From Nitratiruptor sp. (lineage in GTDB: Bacteria; Campylobacterota; Campylobacteria; Campylobacterales; Nitratiruptoraceae), in the NCBI GenBank assembly GCA_015494595.1, contig WGAX01000055.1, positions 1 to 14,873 on the forward strand: 14,873 nucleotides of DNA, given 5' to 3'. Positions 6,796-14,517 of this stretch are shown here, piece after piece (the first letter of the stretch is position 1; every line of letters begins with the position of its first letter). Position numbers and translations under genes: made by a program. A model generated the notes under the pieces. The model was not told the origin of the DNA. It searched no databases and saw only the letters and a list, made by a program, of their open reading frames with translations.

Positions 6796-8838
6796 ATGGA
6801 GCTTCAAAGCGTATGCACCTACTGCGGTGTGGGGTGCGATGTAGTAGCAAAGATTGAAGATGGCAAAATTACAAGTTTTTATGCTGATCCAAAAGGTGTT
6901 GTAAGTCAAGGGAAGCTGTGCATTAAGGGCAAATATGGCTGGCAATACCTCTACCACCCTAAAAGGCTCTCCCAAGCTCTAGTAAAGAAATGTTTTGTTG
7001 AGGAAAATAACGAACTTTTTGAAAATGTTGCTTTGAAAGAGGCTGATAGTGAGCACTTTGCTCTCTCTTATAAGGAGGCATATAGAGTTGCAGCAAAGAA
7101 GCTAAAAGCTATTGTGCAAGAGTTTGGTGCTACAAGTTTTGCTGCCATTGGAGGGGCGCGAACAAGCTGTGAGAGCGGCTATATTTTGCAAAAGTTTACA
7201 AGAGAAGTTATAGGTAGTCCCCATGTAGATAACTGTGCAAGAGTTTGTCACTCCCCCAGTCTTAAGGGGATGCGTGCCACTATCGGTGAGGGGGCTGCGA
7301 CTAATCCATTTAATGATATTTATAAATGTGAAAATCTTCTTGTTATTGGCTCTAATACTACAGAAGCTCATCCGATTGTTGCAAATAGAATTTTAGATGT
7401 GCTTAAAAAGGGGGTGAGTTTAAGTGTTATTGATGTAAGAGAGATTACACTTAGCCGCTTTGCCACAAGGCATCTCTCTATTCCCTTTGAGACAAATTTG
7501 ATGATTTTGAATATGATTGCTAGGACTATTATCGAAAATGGCTGGGAGAATAGGGAGTTTATTCAAAGCCGATGTATTGGATTTGAGGAGTATAAAGAGG
7601 CTTTGTTGCGTGATCCTTATAGCGATAAAGAGTTATTAATCCATATCAGAGGTTATGAGGATCTCCCCAAAAAAATTGAAGAGGTCGCCTATGATTTGGC
7701 GCATAAAAAGAGTATGATTTTATGGGGGCTGGGTGTGACAGAGCATATAGATGGCAGCTATGCGGTAATGGCGATTACACATCTAGCGATGCTTACTGGC
7801 AATATTGGCAAAGAGGGGGCAGGACTTATGCCTCTGCGGGGACAAAACAATGTACAAGGCACCTGTGATATGGGAATGCTGCCATACTATCTACCAGATT
7901 ATAAAAAGCCTGACATTGAGGGGCTTATGACACCGGATATTATTGATGCAGCAATAAAAAAAGAGATTCGAGCAATCTTGAATATGGGTGAGGATATTGC
8001 TCACATTCATCCCAACCAAAATAAGATCAAAGAAGCACTTAAAAACTTAGATCTATTAATTGTTAATGAGATTTTTCCCAATGAAATTACAAAATATGCT
8101 CATATTATTTTTGGTGTTAAAAGTGCCTATGAAAAAGAGGGGGTCTATATCAATGCTGAGCGTAGACTCCATCTTTCTACCCCTCTTATTGATTCCAATC
8201 TTCCAGATGATTGGGAGGTTATATGTAATATTGCTAACCATTTGCAAAGTAGCTTTTCCTACAACTCTAGCCAGCAGATTTGGGATGAGGTAAGAGAGGT
8301 GGCAAAAGAGAGATTTGCAGGAGCTAGTTATGAGAGGCTCAAAGAGAGACGCTTGAAGGGTTTGCAGTGGCCAGTAAACAAGAGTGATACCCCGATATTG
8401 CATATTACAAAATTTCGTACCAAAGATGGATTTGGCAGGTTTTGCTATAAGGGTTATGAGCTAAGAGGAATGCTTAAAGAGCTTCTACAAAAACGAGATC
8501 CTCACTTCTATCTTACTACAGGACGCATTTTGGCACACTATAACAATGCTGCGCAGACAAAAGCGTGCCAGAGTCTAGCCAAAAGGCATCAAGAGGATAT
8601 TTTGTTGGTGAGTGAGAAAGATAGAGAGTTTTTTGAGGGGCGAGAAAAAGTAGTACTTGTCAGCAGATATGGCCAGAGCCATCCCTTAAAGATTAAGTTT
8701 ACAAAGGCTCTGAAAAGAGGAACCCTCTTTACTACCTTTCACCATGCCAAAAGCCACATTAACTACCTCTTTGGCGATGAAGCAGATGAGTTTGTAAAAA
8801 CTGCCAGATTTAAAAGCATCAAAGTAAAAGTGCTTTAA
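6796..8838 (+). CDS. Formate dehydrogenase-like molybdopterin oxidoreductase, cytoplasmic, Cys-type
   Basis: A 680-residue catalytic subunit of the DMSO-reductase superfamily, closest in motifs to E. coli FdhF (about 715 residues). The N-terminus carries a 4Fe-4S site with C7, C10, C14 and C42, followed by K44. The active-site segment VDNCARVCHSPS has cysteine 151 where FdhF has selenocysteine, followed by the conserved H152. PLRGQNNVQG supplies the formate-binding-type arginine R348. The C-terminal cofactor domain starts near LTTGRILAHY (573–582). No Tat signal is present, so it should be cytoplasmic. I chose the ATG at 6796, which has TGGAG five bases upstream, over a GTG at 6763 that adds 11 unlikely residues. 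No beta subunit, FdhD or FdhE lies nearby, so its electron partner is unknown. Nitrate reductase is less likely given the CHSPS motif. Confidence 0.85.
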   Translation: MELQSVCTYCGVGCDVVAKIEDGKITSFYADPKGVVSQGKLCIKGKYGWQYLYHPKRLSQALVKKCFVEENNELFENVALKEADSEHFALSYKEAYRVAAKKLKAIVQEFGATSFAAIGGARTSCESGYILQKFTREVIGSPHVDNCARVCHSPSLKGMRATIGEGAATNPFNDIYKCENLLVIGSNTTEAHPIVANRILDVLKKGVSLSVIDVREITLSRFATRHLSIPFETNLMILNMIARTIIENGWENREFIQSRCIGFEEYKEALLRDPYSDKELLIHIRGYEDLPKKIEEVAYDLAHKKSMILWGLGVTEHIDGSYAVMAITHLAMLTGNIGKEGAGLMPLRGQNNVQGTCDMGMLPYYLPDYKKPDIEGLMTPDIIDAAIKKEIRAILNMGEDIAHIHPNQNKIKEALKNLDLLIVNEIFPNEITKYAHIIFGVKSAYEKEGVYINAERRLHLSTPLIDSNLPDDWEVICNIANHLQSSFSYNSSQQIWDEVREVAKERFAGASYERLKERRLKGLQWPVNKSDTPILHITKFRTKDGFGRFCYKGYELRGMLKELLQKRDPHFYLTTGRILAHYNNAAQTKACQSLAKRHQEDILLVSEKDREFFEGREKVVLVSRYGQSHPLKIKFTKALKRGTLFTTFHHAKSHINYLFGDEADEFVKTARFKSIKVKVL

Positions 8839-9173
8839 TGGGCAAAGAGAGTTTGAATATTGGCCGAGAGGGCGAAGAGAGAGCGGTAGAGTATTTGCAA
8901 TCTCTTGGTTATGAGATAGTAGCCAGAAATTTTCATTCACGCTTTGGCGAAATTGATATTATCGCCCAAAAGGATGGGGTTGTCCATTTTATTGAAGTCA
9001 AAGCATCTATGAGCAAAAACCCTCTAGAAAATATTACCTCTTACAAGATGCAAAAACTTAAAAAAACTATCCGTTACTATCTCTATACCGCAAAAATCGA
9101 GCAGCCTTACCAAATAGATGCCCTTATCATACAAAATAATCAAATAGAATTGCTAGAGAATATTTCAATATAG
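8838..9173 (+). CDS. yraN: YraN (UPF0102) nuclease-fold protein
   Basis: A 111-residue protein of the UPF0102/YraN family, usual length about 110–130. It shows the family signature GREGEERAVEYLQSLGY (9–25), RNFHSRFGEIDIIA (30–43) and FIEVKA (51–56). E38-x-D40 and E53-x-K55 form the core of a PD-(D/E)XK endonuclease-like site. The cellular role is not settled; Holliday-junction or damaged-DNA processing has been suggested for relatives, so function is left open. The ATG overlaps the stop of the formate-dehydrogenase-like gene by one base (TAATG). In Campylobacter jejuni the equivalent gene is, from memory, beside hom, which suggests the molybdoenzyme gene was added between them. Confidence 0.88.
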   Translation: MGKESLNIGREGEERAVEYLQSLGYEIVARNFHSRFGEIDIIAQKDGVVHFIEVKASMSKNPLENITSYKMQKLKKTIRYYLYTAKIEQPYQIDALIIQNNQIELLENISI

Positions 9174-9190
9174 CGTTAAGGAAAAGTTAG

Positions 9191-9196
9191 TATAAT
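9191..9196 (+). promoter_or_regulatory. Candidate -10 promoter for trxA
   Basis: A consensus TATAAT lies in an AT-rich gap between yraN and trxA. Transcription would begin near 9203, giving a leader of about 37 bases that ends in the strong AAAGGAG ribosome site. No clear -35 is seen. A separate promoter fits the 66-base gap here, since most neighbouring upstream genes overlap. Confidence 0.5.
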
Positions 9197-9239
9197 TATA
9201 AGCCGTAATTACAAATTATATATGTCAAAGGAGATGAAA

Positions 9240-9560
9240 ATGGGAAAATATGTTGAATTAAATGCATCAAATTTTGATGAAACTATTAAAAATGGTGTTG
9301 TAATGGTGGATTTTTGGGCGCCTTGGTGTGGACCTTGTAGAATGATTGCACCAATTATTGATGAGTTGGCTGAAGAGTATGAGGGTAAAGCTACTATTGC
9401 AAAAGTAAATACTGATGAGGAGCAAGATATTGCTATTAGATATGGTATTCGATCAATCCCTACAATTCTTTTCTTTAAAGATGGTCAATTGGTAGATCAG
9501 ATGATTGGAGCTACAAGTAAAGAGGTTTTCAAACAGAAACTTGACGCACTTCTTAGTTAA
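9240..9560 (+). CDS. trxA: Thioredoxin
   Basis: A 106-residue thioredoxin with the classic active site WCGPC (C30 and C33), the preceding DFWAPW, and the cis-proline loop RSIPT (P74). It is the cytosolic disulfide reductant, recycled by the thioredoxin reductase encoded next. The ATG at 9240 is chosen because AAAGGAG (9227–9233) sits six bases before it. The earlier in-frame ATG at 9222 would place the ribosome site inside the gene and add six residues absent from the family. The length then matches E. coli TrxA closely. No export signal is present. Its own candidate promoter (9191–9196) and a strong hairpin just after the stop suggest it can be expressed separately from its neighbours. Confidence 0.97.
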   Translation: MGKYVELNASNFDETIKNGVVMVDFWAPWCGPCRMIAPIIDELAEEYEGKATIAKVNTDEEQDIAIRYGIRSIPTILFFKDGQLVDQMIGATSKEVFKQKLDALLS

Positions 9561-9578
9561 TCGGGGGCTTCCCCCGAT
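9560..9578 (+). terminator. GC-rich hairpin after trxA (partial terminator or RNA-stabilising stem)
   Basis: ATCGGGGG (9560–9567) and CCCCCGAT (9571–9578) form a perfect 8-bp stem with loop CTT, starting at the last base of the trxA stop codon. A T-run is missing (AGGGGTGAG follows), so it is not a standard intrinsic terminator. A second, interrupted stem (AGCA … GAAGA / TCTTC … TGCT) may form at about 9586–9615. The stem could cause partial termination or protect the trxA 3' end so that trxA mRNA exceeds trxB mRNA. Confidence 0.45.
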
Positions 9579-9638
9579 AGGGGTGAGCAGTGAAGAATCC
9601 TCTTCTTTAGTGCTAACTCTTCGTCTTAAAGGAACATC

Positions 9639-10589
9639 ATGCTCGATCTTGCAATAGTGGGTGGTGGGCCTGCTGGACTTACTGCTGGACTCTATGGTAC
9701 GCGGGGTGGATTAGCCAATGTAGTAATGTATGAAAAAGGGATGCCAGGAGGCCAGATTACCCAAAGTAGTGAAGTGGAAAACTATCCTGGCGTATGTAAA
9801 GTTGTGAGTGGAATGGAGTTGATGGAGTGTTGGCCAAAACAGGCGATGCGTTTTGGTCTGCGCCACGAAATGCAAGAGGTGGTAAGAGTTAGCAGATGTG
9901 AGGATATTTTTTTACTCACTTTAGATAATGGGCAGACGCAAAAGGCTAAGAGCGTTATTATTGCTACAGGAAGTACACCCAAAAGGGCTGGTTTTGAGGG
10001 AGAAGAGGAGTTTTTTGGCAGAGGTGTGAGTACCTGTGCCACTTGTGATGGATTTTTCTATAAAGATAAAGAGGTAGCAGTCCTGGGGGGAGGGGATACT
10101 GCCTTAGAAGAGGCGCTTTTTTTGAGTAAAATTGCAAAAAGGGTCTATTTGATTCATAGAAGAGATAAATTCCGCGCAGCCCCCTCCACGGTGCAACGAG
10201 TAAAAAGCAATCCAAAAATTGAGTTTATTTTAAATGCTACTGTCAAAAAAGTCTATGGCGATCAGATGGGTGTGCAAGGAGTTATAATCCAGCAAAATGG
10301 CCAAGAGATAGATTTGAAGGTGCCAGGACTTTTTGTTTTTGTGGGTATGCAGGTTAATAATGAGGTTATTAAACAGGAGGATGGCAGCTTTTTGTGTGAA
10401 GTGAATCGATGGGGTGAGATTGTAGTAGATTTGAGGATGCAAACAAGCATTCCGGGACTCTTTGGGGCAGGTGATGTAAGAAGTGATGCCTCCAAGCAGG
10501 TGGTATGTGCTGCAGGTGATGGGGCAACGGCTGCAATTAGTGCAATAAATTATCTACAAGCAAGAGGGGAGGAGCTGAAAATATGTTAA
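9639..10589 (+). CDS. trxB: Thioredoxin reductase (NADPH)
   Basis: A 316-residue flavoprotein of the low-molecular-weight thioredoxin reductase type. The FAD-binding motif GGGPAG is at 8–13, and PGGQI (36–40) follows. The redox-active disulfide is CATC (C133 and C136) followed by D137. The NADPH domain carries GGGDTALEEA near 150–159 and HRRDKFRA. The FAD-contact motif GLFGAGDVR lies near the C-terminus. It passes electrons from NADPH to the thioredoxin encoded upstream. The ATG has AAAGGA upstream with good spacing. Its last 7 bases overlap dapB, so the reductase and dapB are coupled. This order (trxA, trxB) is common in Campylobacterota, from memory. Confidence 0.96.
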   Translation: MLDLAIVGGGPAGLTAGLYGTRGGLANVVMYEKGMPGGQITQSSEVENYPGVCKVVSGMELMECWPKQAMRFGLRHEMQEVVRVSRCEDIFLLTLDNGQTQKAKSVIIATGSTPKRAGFEGEEEFFGRGVSTCATCDGFFYKDKEVAVLGGGDTALEEALFLSKIAKRVYLIHRRDKFRAAPSTVQRVKSNPKIEFILNATVKKVYGDQMGVQGVIIQQNGQEIDLKVPGLFVFVGMQVNNEVIKQEDGSFLCEVNRWGEIVVDLRMQTSIPGLFGAGDVRSDASKQVVCAAGDGATAAISAINYLQARGEELKIC

Positions 10590-11347
10590 ATGTAGGAATT
10601 TATGGGGGAAGTGGAAGAGTAGGGAGTCTACTTATTAAAAATTTGCAAAATGATGATGTGGCAAGAGTGAGTGCGGTGCATGTGATAGAGGGGATTACAC
10701 TTGATGTACCAGGAGCTGTGGTGACAAATGATCTTGATACCTTGATCGAAAATAGTGAGGTGATTATCGATTTTACATTGCCAGAGGGTACGCAGGCGCT
10801 GCTAGAGAAACTTCTTATTACTCCAAAACCTCTTGTTAGTGGTACAACAGGATTGAATGATCACCAAATGAATCTATTAAGAGAAGTAAGCCAAAAAGCA
10901 CCAGTTTTGTATGCTACTAATATGAGTTTGGGGATTGCTATTTTAAAAAGGCTTGTGAGCATTGCCAGTGAGAAGCTAAGAGACTTTGATATAGAGATTG
11001 TGGAGATGCATCATAGATATAAAAAAGATGCTCCAAGCGGTACTGCTCTTACACTCGGGGAGTTTGCAGCAAAAGCAAGAGGTTTGGATCTCAATAAGGT
11101 GCGAGTAAGTGGCAGAGATGGTAATATTGGTGAGCGCACGAAAGACGAAATAGGTGTGTTTGCCTTAAGAGGTGGCGATATTGTAGGGCGTCATACCGTG
11201 GGCTTTTACAATGATGGAGAGTTTTTAGAGCTCAATCACACAGCTACCAGCAGAGATACCTTTGCCAAAGGGGCTATTAGAGCAGCAAAGTGGGTAGTCA
11301 GCCAAGAGCCATCTCTTTATACGATAGATGAGTGTTTAGGGCTGTAA
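10583..11347 (+). CDS. dapB: 4-hydroxy-tetrahydrodipicolinate reductase
   Basis: A 254-residue enzyme of the diaminopimelate/lysine pathway. It reduces hydroxy-tetrahydrodipicolinate with NAD(P)H. Motifs are the Rossmann GGSGRVG (8–14), SGTTG (86–90), and the catalytic segment EMHHRYKKDAPSGTA (141–155). In it H143 and K147 align with E. coli H159 and K163. GRHTVGF and FLELNHTA follow as in the family. The product leads to peptidoglycan and lysine. The ATG overlaps the trxB stop by 7 bases and is preceded by GAGGAG with about nine bases of spacing. purF starts one base after its stop. Confidence 0.95.
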   Translation: MLNVGIYGGSGRVGSLLIKNLQNDDVARVSAVHVIEGITLDVPGAVVTNDLDTLIENSEVIIDFTLPEGTQALLEKLLITPKPLVSGTTGLNDHQMNLLREVSQKAPVLYATNMSLGIAILKRLVSIASEKLRDFDIEIVEMHHRYKKDAPSGTALTLGEFAAKARGLDLNKVRVSGRDGNIGERTKDEIGVFALRGGDIVGRHTVGFYNDGEFLELNHTATSRDTFAKGAIRAAKWVVSQEPSLYTIDECLGL

Positions 11348-11348
11348 A

Positions 11349-12689
11349 ATGTGCTCTGTCATTGGTTTGTATAATGTCCCAGAGGCTGCAAAGTATGCCT
11401 ATTTTGGGCTCTTTTCCTTGCAGCATAGAGGTCAAGAGGCTGCAGGTATTGCCAGCAGCGATAAAGAGCGTATTCATATTACAAAAGGCAGAGGCCTTGT
11501 TACGCAAGTTTTTGATGAGGCTAAACTTTCAAAGCTAGTGGGCAGCAGTGCAGTGGGGCATACGCGCTACTCTACCGCAGGAGAAGATTCCGTTCTTGAT
11601 GCACAGCCCATCTTTGCCCGCTACGATTTGGGGCAAATTGCTGTAGTGCACAACGGCAATCTCACAAATGCCAAGGAGGTAAGAAAAAGGCTCATTAAAG
11701 AGGGGGCTATTTTTCAGACCTTTATGGATACAGAAAACCTTATTCATCTCATTGCCAGAAGCCAAAAAGAGCATCTATATGATCGCATTATTGAAGCGTT
11801 AGGACAGATTGAAGGAGCCTACTCTTTGATTATTCTTAGCCGTAAAAAGATGTTTGCTGTGCGAGATCCCCACGGCTTTAGACCCCTTTCCCTTGGCAGA
11901 CTCGGTGATGGCTGGGTAGTAGCCAGCGAGACATGCGCTTTTGATTTAATTGGAGCAGAGTTTGTACGCGATATTAAACCGGGTGAGATGGTAGTATTTG
12001 ATGAGAGTAGCGAGCTTAAAAGTATTCAAATTTTTGAGCCAACACCGCATAAATGTATATTTGAGTACATCTACTTTGCTAGACCCGACAGTAATATCTT
12101 TGGTAAAAGCGTATATGAGCTAAGAAAAGCGATGGGTAGGGAGCTTGCCAAAGAGTATCCGGTTGAGGCTGATATGGTGGTGCCTGTGCCAGATAGCGGG
12201 GTAGCCGCTGCTATTGGGTATGCAAAAGAGAGTGGCATTCCATTTGAGCTTGGAATTATTCGTAACCACTATGTGGGTAGAACCTTTATCGAGCCGACCC
12301 AAGCCATTCGCGATCTCAAAGTCAAGATGAAGCTCAATCCCATCAAAAATGTGATCAAAGGGAAGCGCCTTGTGGTGATAGACGATAGTATTGTGCGTGG
12401 GACCACAAGTAAGAAGATTGTCAATATTCTCAAAGAGTTTGGTGCTAAAGAGGTGCATATGCGAATCTCTGCGCCGCCTACCACGGGACCTTGCTACTAT
12501 GGAGTGGATACGCCTACAAAAGAGGAGCTCATTAGCTCACGCTATAGTGTAGAAGAGATTAGAGAGTATATAGGAGCAGATACCCTAGCTTATCTTTCAA
12601 TCGATGGACTACTTCGGAGTGTAGGTAATGATTTAAGTTACTGTATGGCATGTTTTGATGGAAACTATCCTGTGCCATTAAAGAGTTAA
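11349..12689 (+). CDS. purF: Amidophosphoribosyltransferase
   Basis: A 446-residue enzyme for the first committed step of purine synthesis (PRPP plus glutamine to phosphoribosylamine). The N-terminal glutaminase begins MCSVIG, so C2 becomes the Ntn nucleophile after simple methionine removal and no propeptide is encoded. LQHRGQEAAGI (24–34) and HNGNLTN (101–107) complete that site. The PRPP loop VVIDDSIVRGTTS is at 342–354. Cysteines at 236, 382, 432 and 435 (the last two as CMAC) match the four ligands of the 4Fe-4S cluster in the Bacillus-type enzyme. A cluster is therefore probable and could make the enzyme oxygen-sensitive. The gene starts one base after dapB. A TTG-started radical SAM gene follows after 8 bases. 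Confidence 0.96.
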   Translation: MCSVIGLYNVPEAAKYAYFGLFSLQHRGQEAAGIASSDKERIHITKGRGLVTQVFDEAKLSKLVGSSAVGHTRYSTAGEDSVLDAQPIFARYDLGQIAVVHNGNLTNAKEVRKRLIKEGAIFQTFMDTENLIHLIARSQKEHLYDRIIEALGQIEGAYSLIILSRKKMFAVRDPHGFRPLSLGRLGDGWVVASETCAFDLIGAEFVRDIKPGEMVVFDESSELKSIQIFEPTPHKCIFEYIYFARPDSNIFGKSVYELRKAMGRELAKEYPVEADMVVPVPDSGVAAAIGYAKESGIPFELGIIRNHYVGRTFIEPTQAIRDLKVKMKLNPIKNVIKGKRLVVIDDSIVRGTTSKKIVNILKEFGAKEVHMRISAPPTTGPCYYGVDTPTKEELISSRYSVEEIREYIGADTLAYLSIDGLLRSVGNDLSYCMACFDGNYPVPLKS

Positions 12690-12697
12690 GGAATAGG

Positions 12698-13645
12698 TTG
12701 AAAGAGATACTCACATTTGGTAGATATTGTAAGAAGAAATTTAAGATAAAGGTCAAAAAGATCCCCTTGGGGCTTTCTGGTTTTACCTGCCCCAATATCG
12801 ATGGGAGAGTAGCAAAAGGGGGATGTACATTTTGTGAAAATGAGTCTTTTGCTCCCAATTTGGCACGCACTAAAAAATTTTACCTCAATCCCACTAGTAA
12901 TGAGAATCCTTTGCTTAATCGCCAACTCAAAGAAATAGATTTTCAATACAACGCTACCGCCAACTACTATCGTCAAAAGGGGTATAAGAAGTTTTTAGCC
13001 TACTTTCAAGCTTTTACCAACACTTACGCCCCTCTTGATACTTTACAAAGACTCTATGAGTATGCTCTAGCTCAAAAGGATTGTCTAGGATTAAGTATTG
13101 GAACGCGTAGCGATAGTGTAACAGAAGAGATTTTGGATTACTTAGTAGAGTTGTCAAAGAGGTATGAGATCTGGATTGAGTATGGGATTCAGAGTGTCTT
13201 TGATGAGACATTAGAGCGTATCAATAGAGGACATGATAGCAAAAATGTAGAGGAGTGGATCAAAAGAAGCAAAGATAAAGGGCTTTTGGTGTGTGGGCAT
13301 GTGATCTTTGGCTTGCCTGGAGAGAATAGATCTATGATGCTTGAAACTGTAGCAAAAGCTATAGAGTGGGGTATAGATGCAATAAAGATTCACCCTTTAT
13401 ATGTAGTGAAAAATACTGCTTTAGCTGTAGAGTATCAAAAAGGCAGATTTAGACCAATCTCTCAGGAAGAATATATTGCTACCCTTATAGAAGCTTTTGA
13501 GATTTTGCCCTCTACTATAGTAGTGCAAAGGGTAACTGCAGGTATTGGTGATAGCACCCTTTTGGCACCCAAATGGTGTGCCAATAAAAATAGTCAGCTT
13601 CAAGCCATTCGCAAAGCCCTTGCTGCCAAGGGCTACTGCTACTAA
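12698..13645 (+). CDS. Radical SAM protein, YhcC/TIGR01212 family
   Basis: A 315-residue protein matching the YhcC family of radical SAM enzymes. The cluster motif is an atypical one: C31, then eleven residues, C43, two residues, C46 (TCPNIDG … GGCTFC), as in that family. Later family-like segments are FQAFTNTYAP, IGTRSD, EYGIQS and HVIFGLPGE, the last near the S-adenosylmethionine-binding barrel. The substrate of the family is not established, so no reaction is given. The start is TTG at 12698, with AAGGA (12688–12692) five bases before it. It is the last plus-strand gene; its TAA overlaps the stop of the convergent yfdX-like gene, and it has a stem-loop coding segment near its 3' end. Confidence 0.88.
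   Translation: MKEILTFGRYCKKKFKIKVKKIPLGLSGFTCPNIDGRVAKGGCTFCENESFAPNLARTKKFYLNPTSNENPLLNRQLKEIDFQYNATANYYRQKGYKKFLAYFQAFTNTYAPLDTLQRLYEYALAQKDCLGLSIGTRSDSVTEEILDYLVELSKRYEIWIEYGIQSVFDETLERINRGHDSKNVEEWIKRSKDKGLLVCGHVIFGLPGENRSMMLETVAKAIEWGIDAIKIHPLYVVKNTALAVEYQKGRFRPISQEEYIATLIEAFEILPSTIVVQRVTAGIGDSTLLAPKWCANKNSQLQAIRKALAAKGYCY
13615..13634 (-). terminator. Candidate weak terminator stem for the YfdX-domain gene
   Basis: AGCCCTTG (13615–13622) and CAAGGGCT (13627–13634) form a perfect 8-bp stem with a 4-base loop. On the minus strand it lies seven bases beyond the yfdX-like stop and is followed by only TTTGCG, so the T-run is short. It lies wholly inside the coding end of the radical SAM gene on the other strand. 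On the plus strand the nearest T-run (13662–13667) is about 27 bases away. Confidence 0.3.
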
Positions 13646-14514
13646 GATTGGCTACTTTGCTCTTTTTTCTCTTCGTGAGGCATTGCTTGGGGTTTATAGG
13701 CTTTATTGAAACTAGCCATAAAGCTTGATAGTTTGGTTTTAAGATCTTCAAATATGTTTTTAGTGCTCTCTTCACCACCTAAAATCGCTTCAATTTTTTC
13801 GATCTCTTCAAGGAGTGGTTTGTAATCCTCTTCAATCTTGCCATAACCTAGTGCCTGTGCTAAAAGGAGCTGCTCTTTTGCATAACTTGTTAGCTCTTTG
13901 AGCTCCTCTTTTTGAGCATCCTCTTTATCTTTTGTAAGCTCGCTAGCACGCAAAATTGCCTGCTCTGCTCTAATAATTGGAAGAGGCAGTACAATCTTTT
14001 CTAACGCAAGAGTTTCAAGTGCTTCTGTTAAAAGAGTGATTGCCTCTTCATATTTCTCCTCTTCAATGAGAGGAATAATAGCTTTTATAGCTACTGGATA
14101 GGTACCAATTGGTAGAGCTGTTACATAAATATCTAGCTCGCTTGCAAGATTGAGCATAATATCGCGTGCTTTTTGTACTTCTCCCTCTTCAATTAGGCGT
14201 ACTACCTCTCTTTTTGCTGCGCTAATATCATCAAGCGTACCCGCAAAATCGACTATTTGCTCTTGCACATTGACAGGTACAAGTTGGAGATTTGGATCGC
14301 GTGCAATCAATACTTCAAGTTTGCCTAGCGCCTTTTCAATAGTTGCTAGTGCATCCTCTCTCTTTTTCTCTTTGAGATGCTCAATTACATCCACTACCAG
14401 ATTGAGAGCGTCTACTGCTTCCTCTACAACTTGTCGATCCTTTTGATCTACATAGTTGTCTTTTGCTTTTTGTACCTTTTTGGTGACCTCTTTATGCTCT
14501 TTAATTTTACTCAT
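13642..14514 (-). CDS. YfdX-domain protein, cytoplasmic
   Basis: A 290-residue, helix-rich, strongly charged protein. The central part matches the YfdX family: DPNLQLVPV (73–81), LPIGTYPVAIKAIIPLIEE (134–152), EEAITLLTEALETL (156–169), VLPLPIIRAEQAILRASEL (175–193) and AKEQLLLAQALGYG (212–225). E. coli YfdX (about 211 residues) belongs to an acid/EvgA-linked stress group; its molecular function is not firmly known. This protein is longer, with extra charged helices at the N-terminus (1–70) and a tail ending EKKEQSSQS. No signal peptide is seen. I chose the ATG at 14514, directly after AAAGGAGGAG, over an upstream ATG at 14550 that would put this site inside the gene. The stop overlaps the convergent radical SAM stop. 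Confidence 0.85.
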   Translation of the reverse strand: MSKIKEHKEVTKKVQKAKDNYVDQKDRQVVEEAVDALNLVVDVIEHLKEKKREDALATIEKALGKLEVLIARDPNLQLVPVNVQEQIVDFAGTLDDISAAKREVVRLIEEGEVQKARDIMLNLASELDIYVTALPIGTYPVAIKAIIPLIEEEKYEEAITLLTEALETLALEKIVLPLPIIRAEQAILRASELTKDKEDAQKEELKELTSYAKEQLLLAQALGYGKIEEDYKPLLEEIEKIEAILGGEESTKNIFEDLKTKLSSFMASFNKAYKPQAMPHEEKKEQSSQS

Positions 14515-14517
14515 CTG

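Noticed and set aside
7246..7254. Possible selenocysteine site in the formate-dehydrogenase-like gene
   Set aside because: The active-site codon is TGT (Cys) rather than TGA, so the reading frame needs no recoding.
14150..14446. Plus-strand 98-codon serine-rich open frame
   Set aside because: It is antisense to the YfdX-domain gene and its composition follows from the Glu/Ala-rich helices on the other strand.
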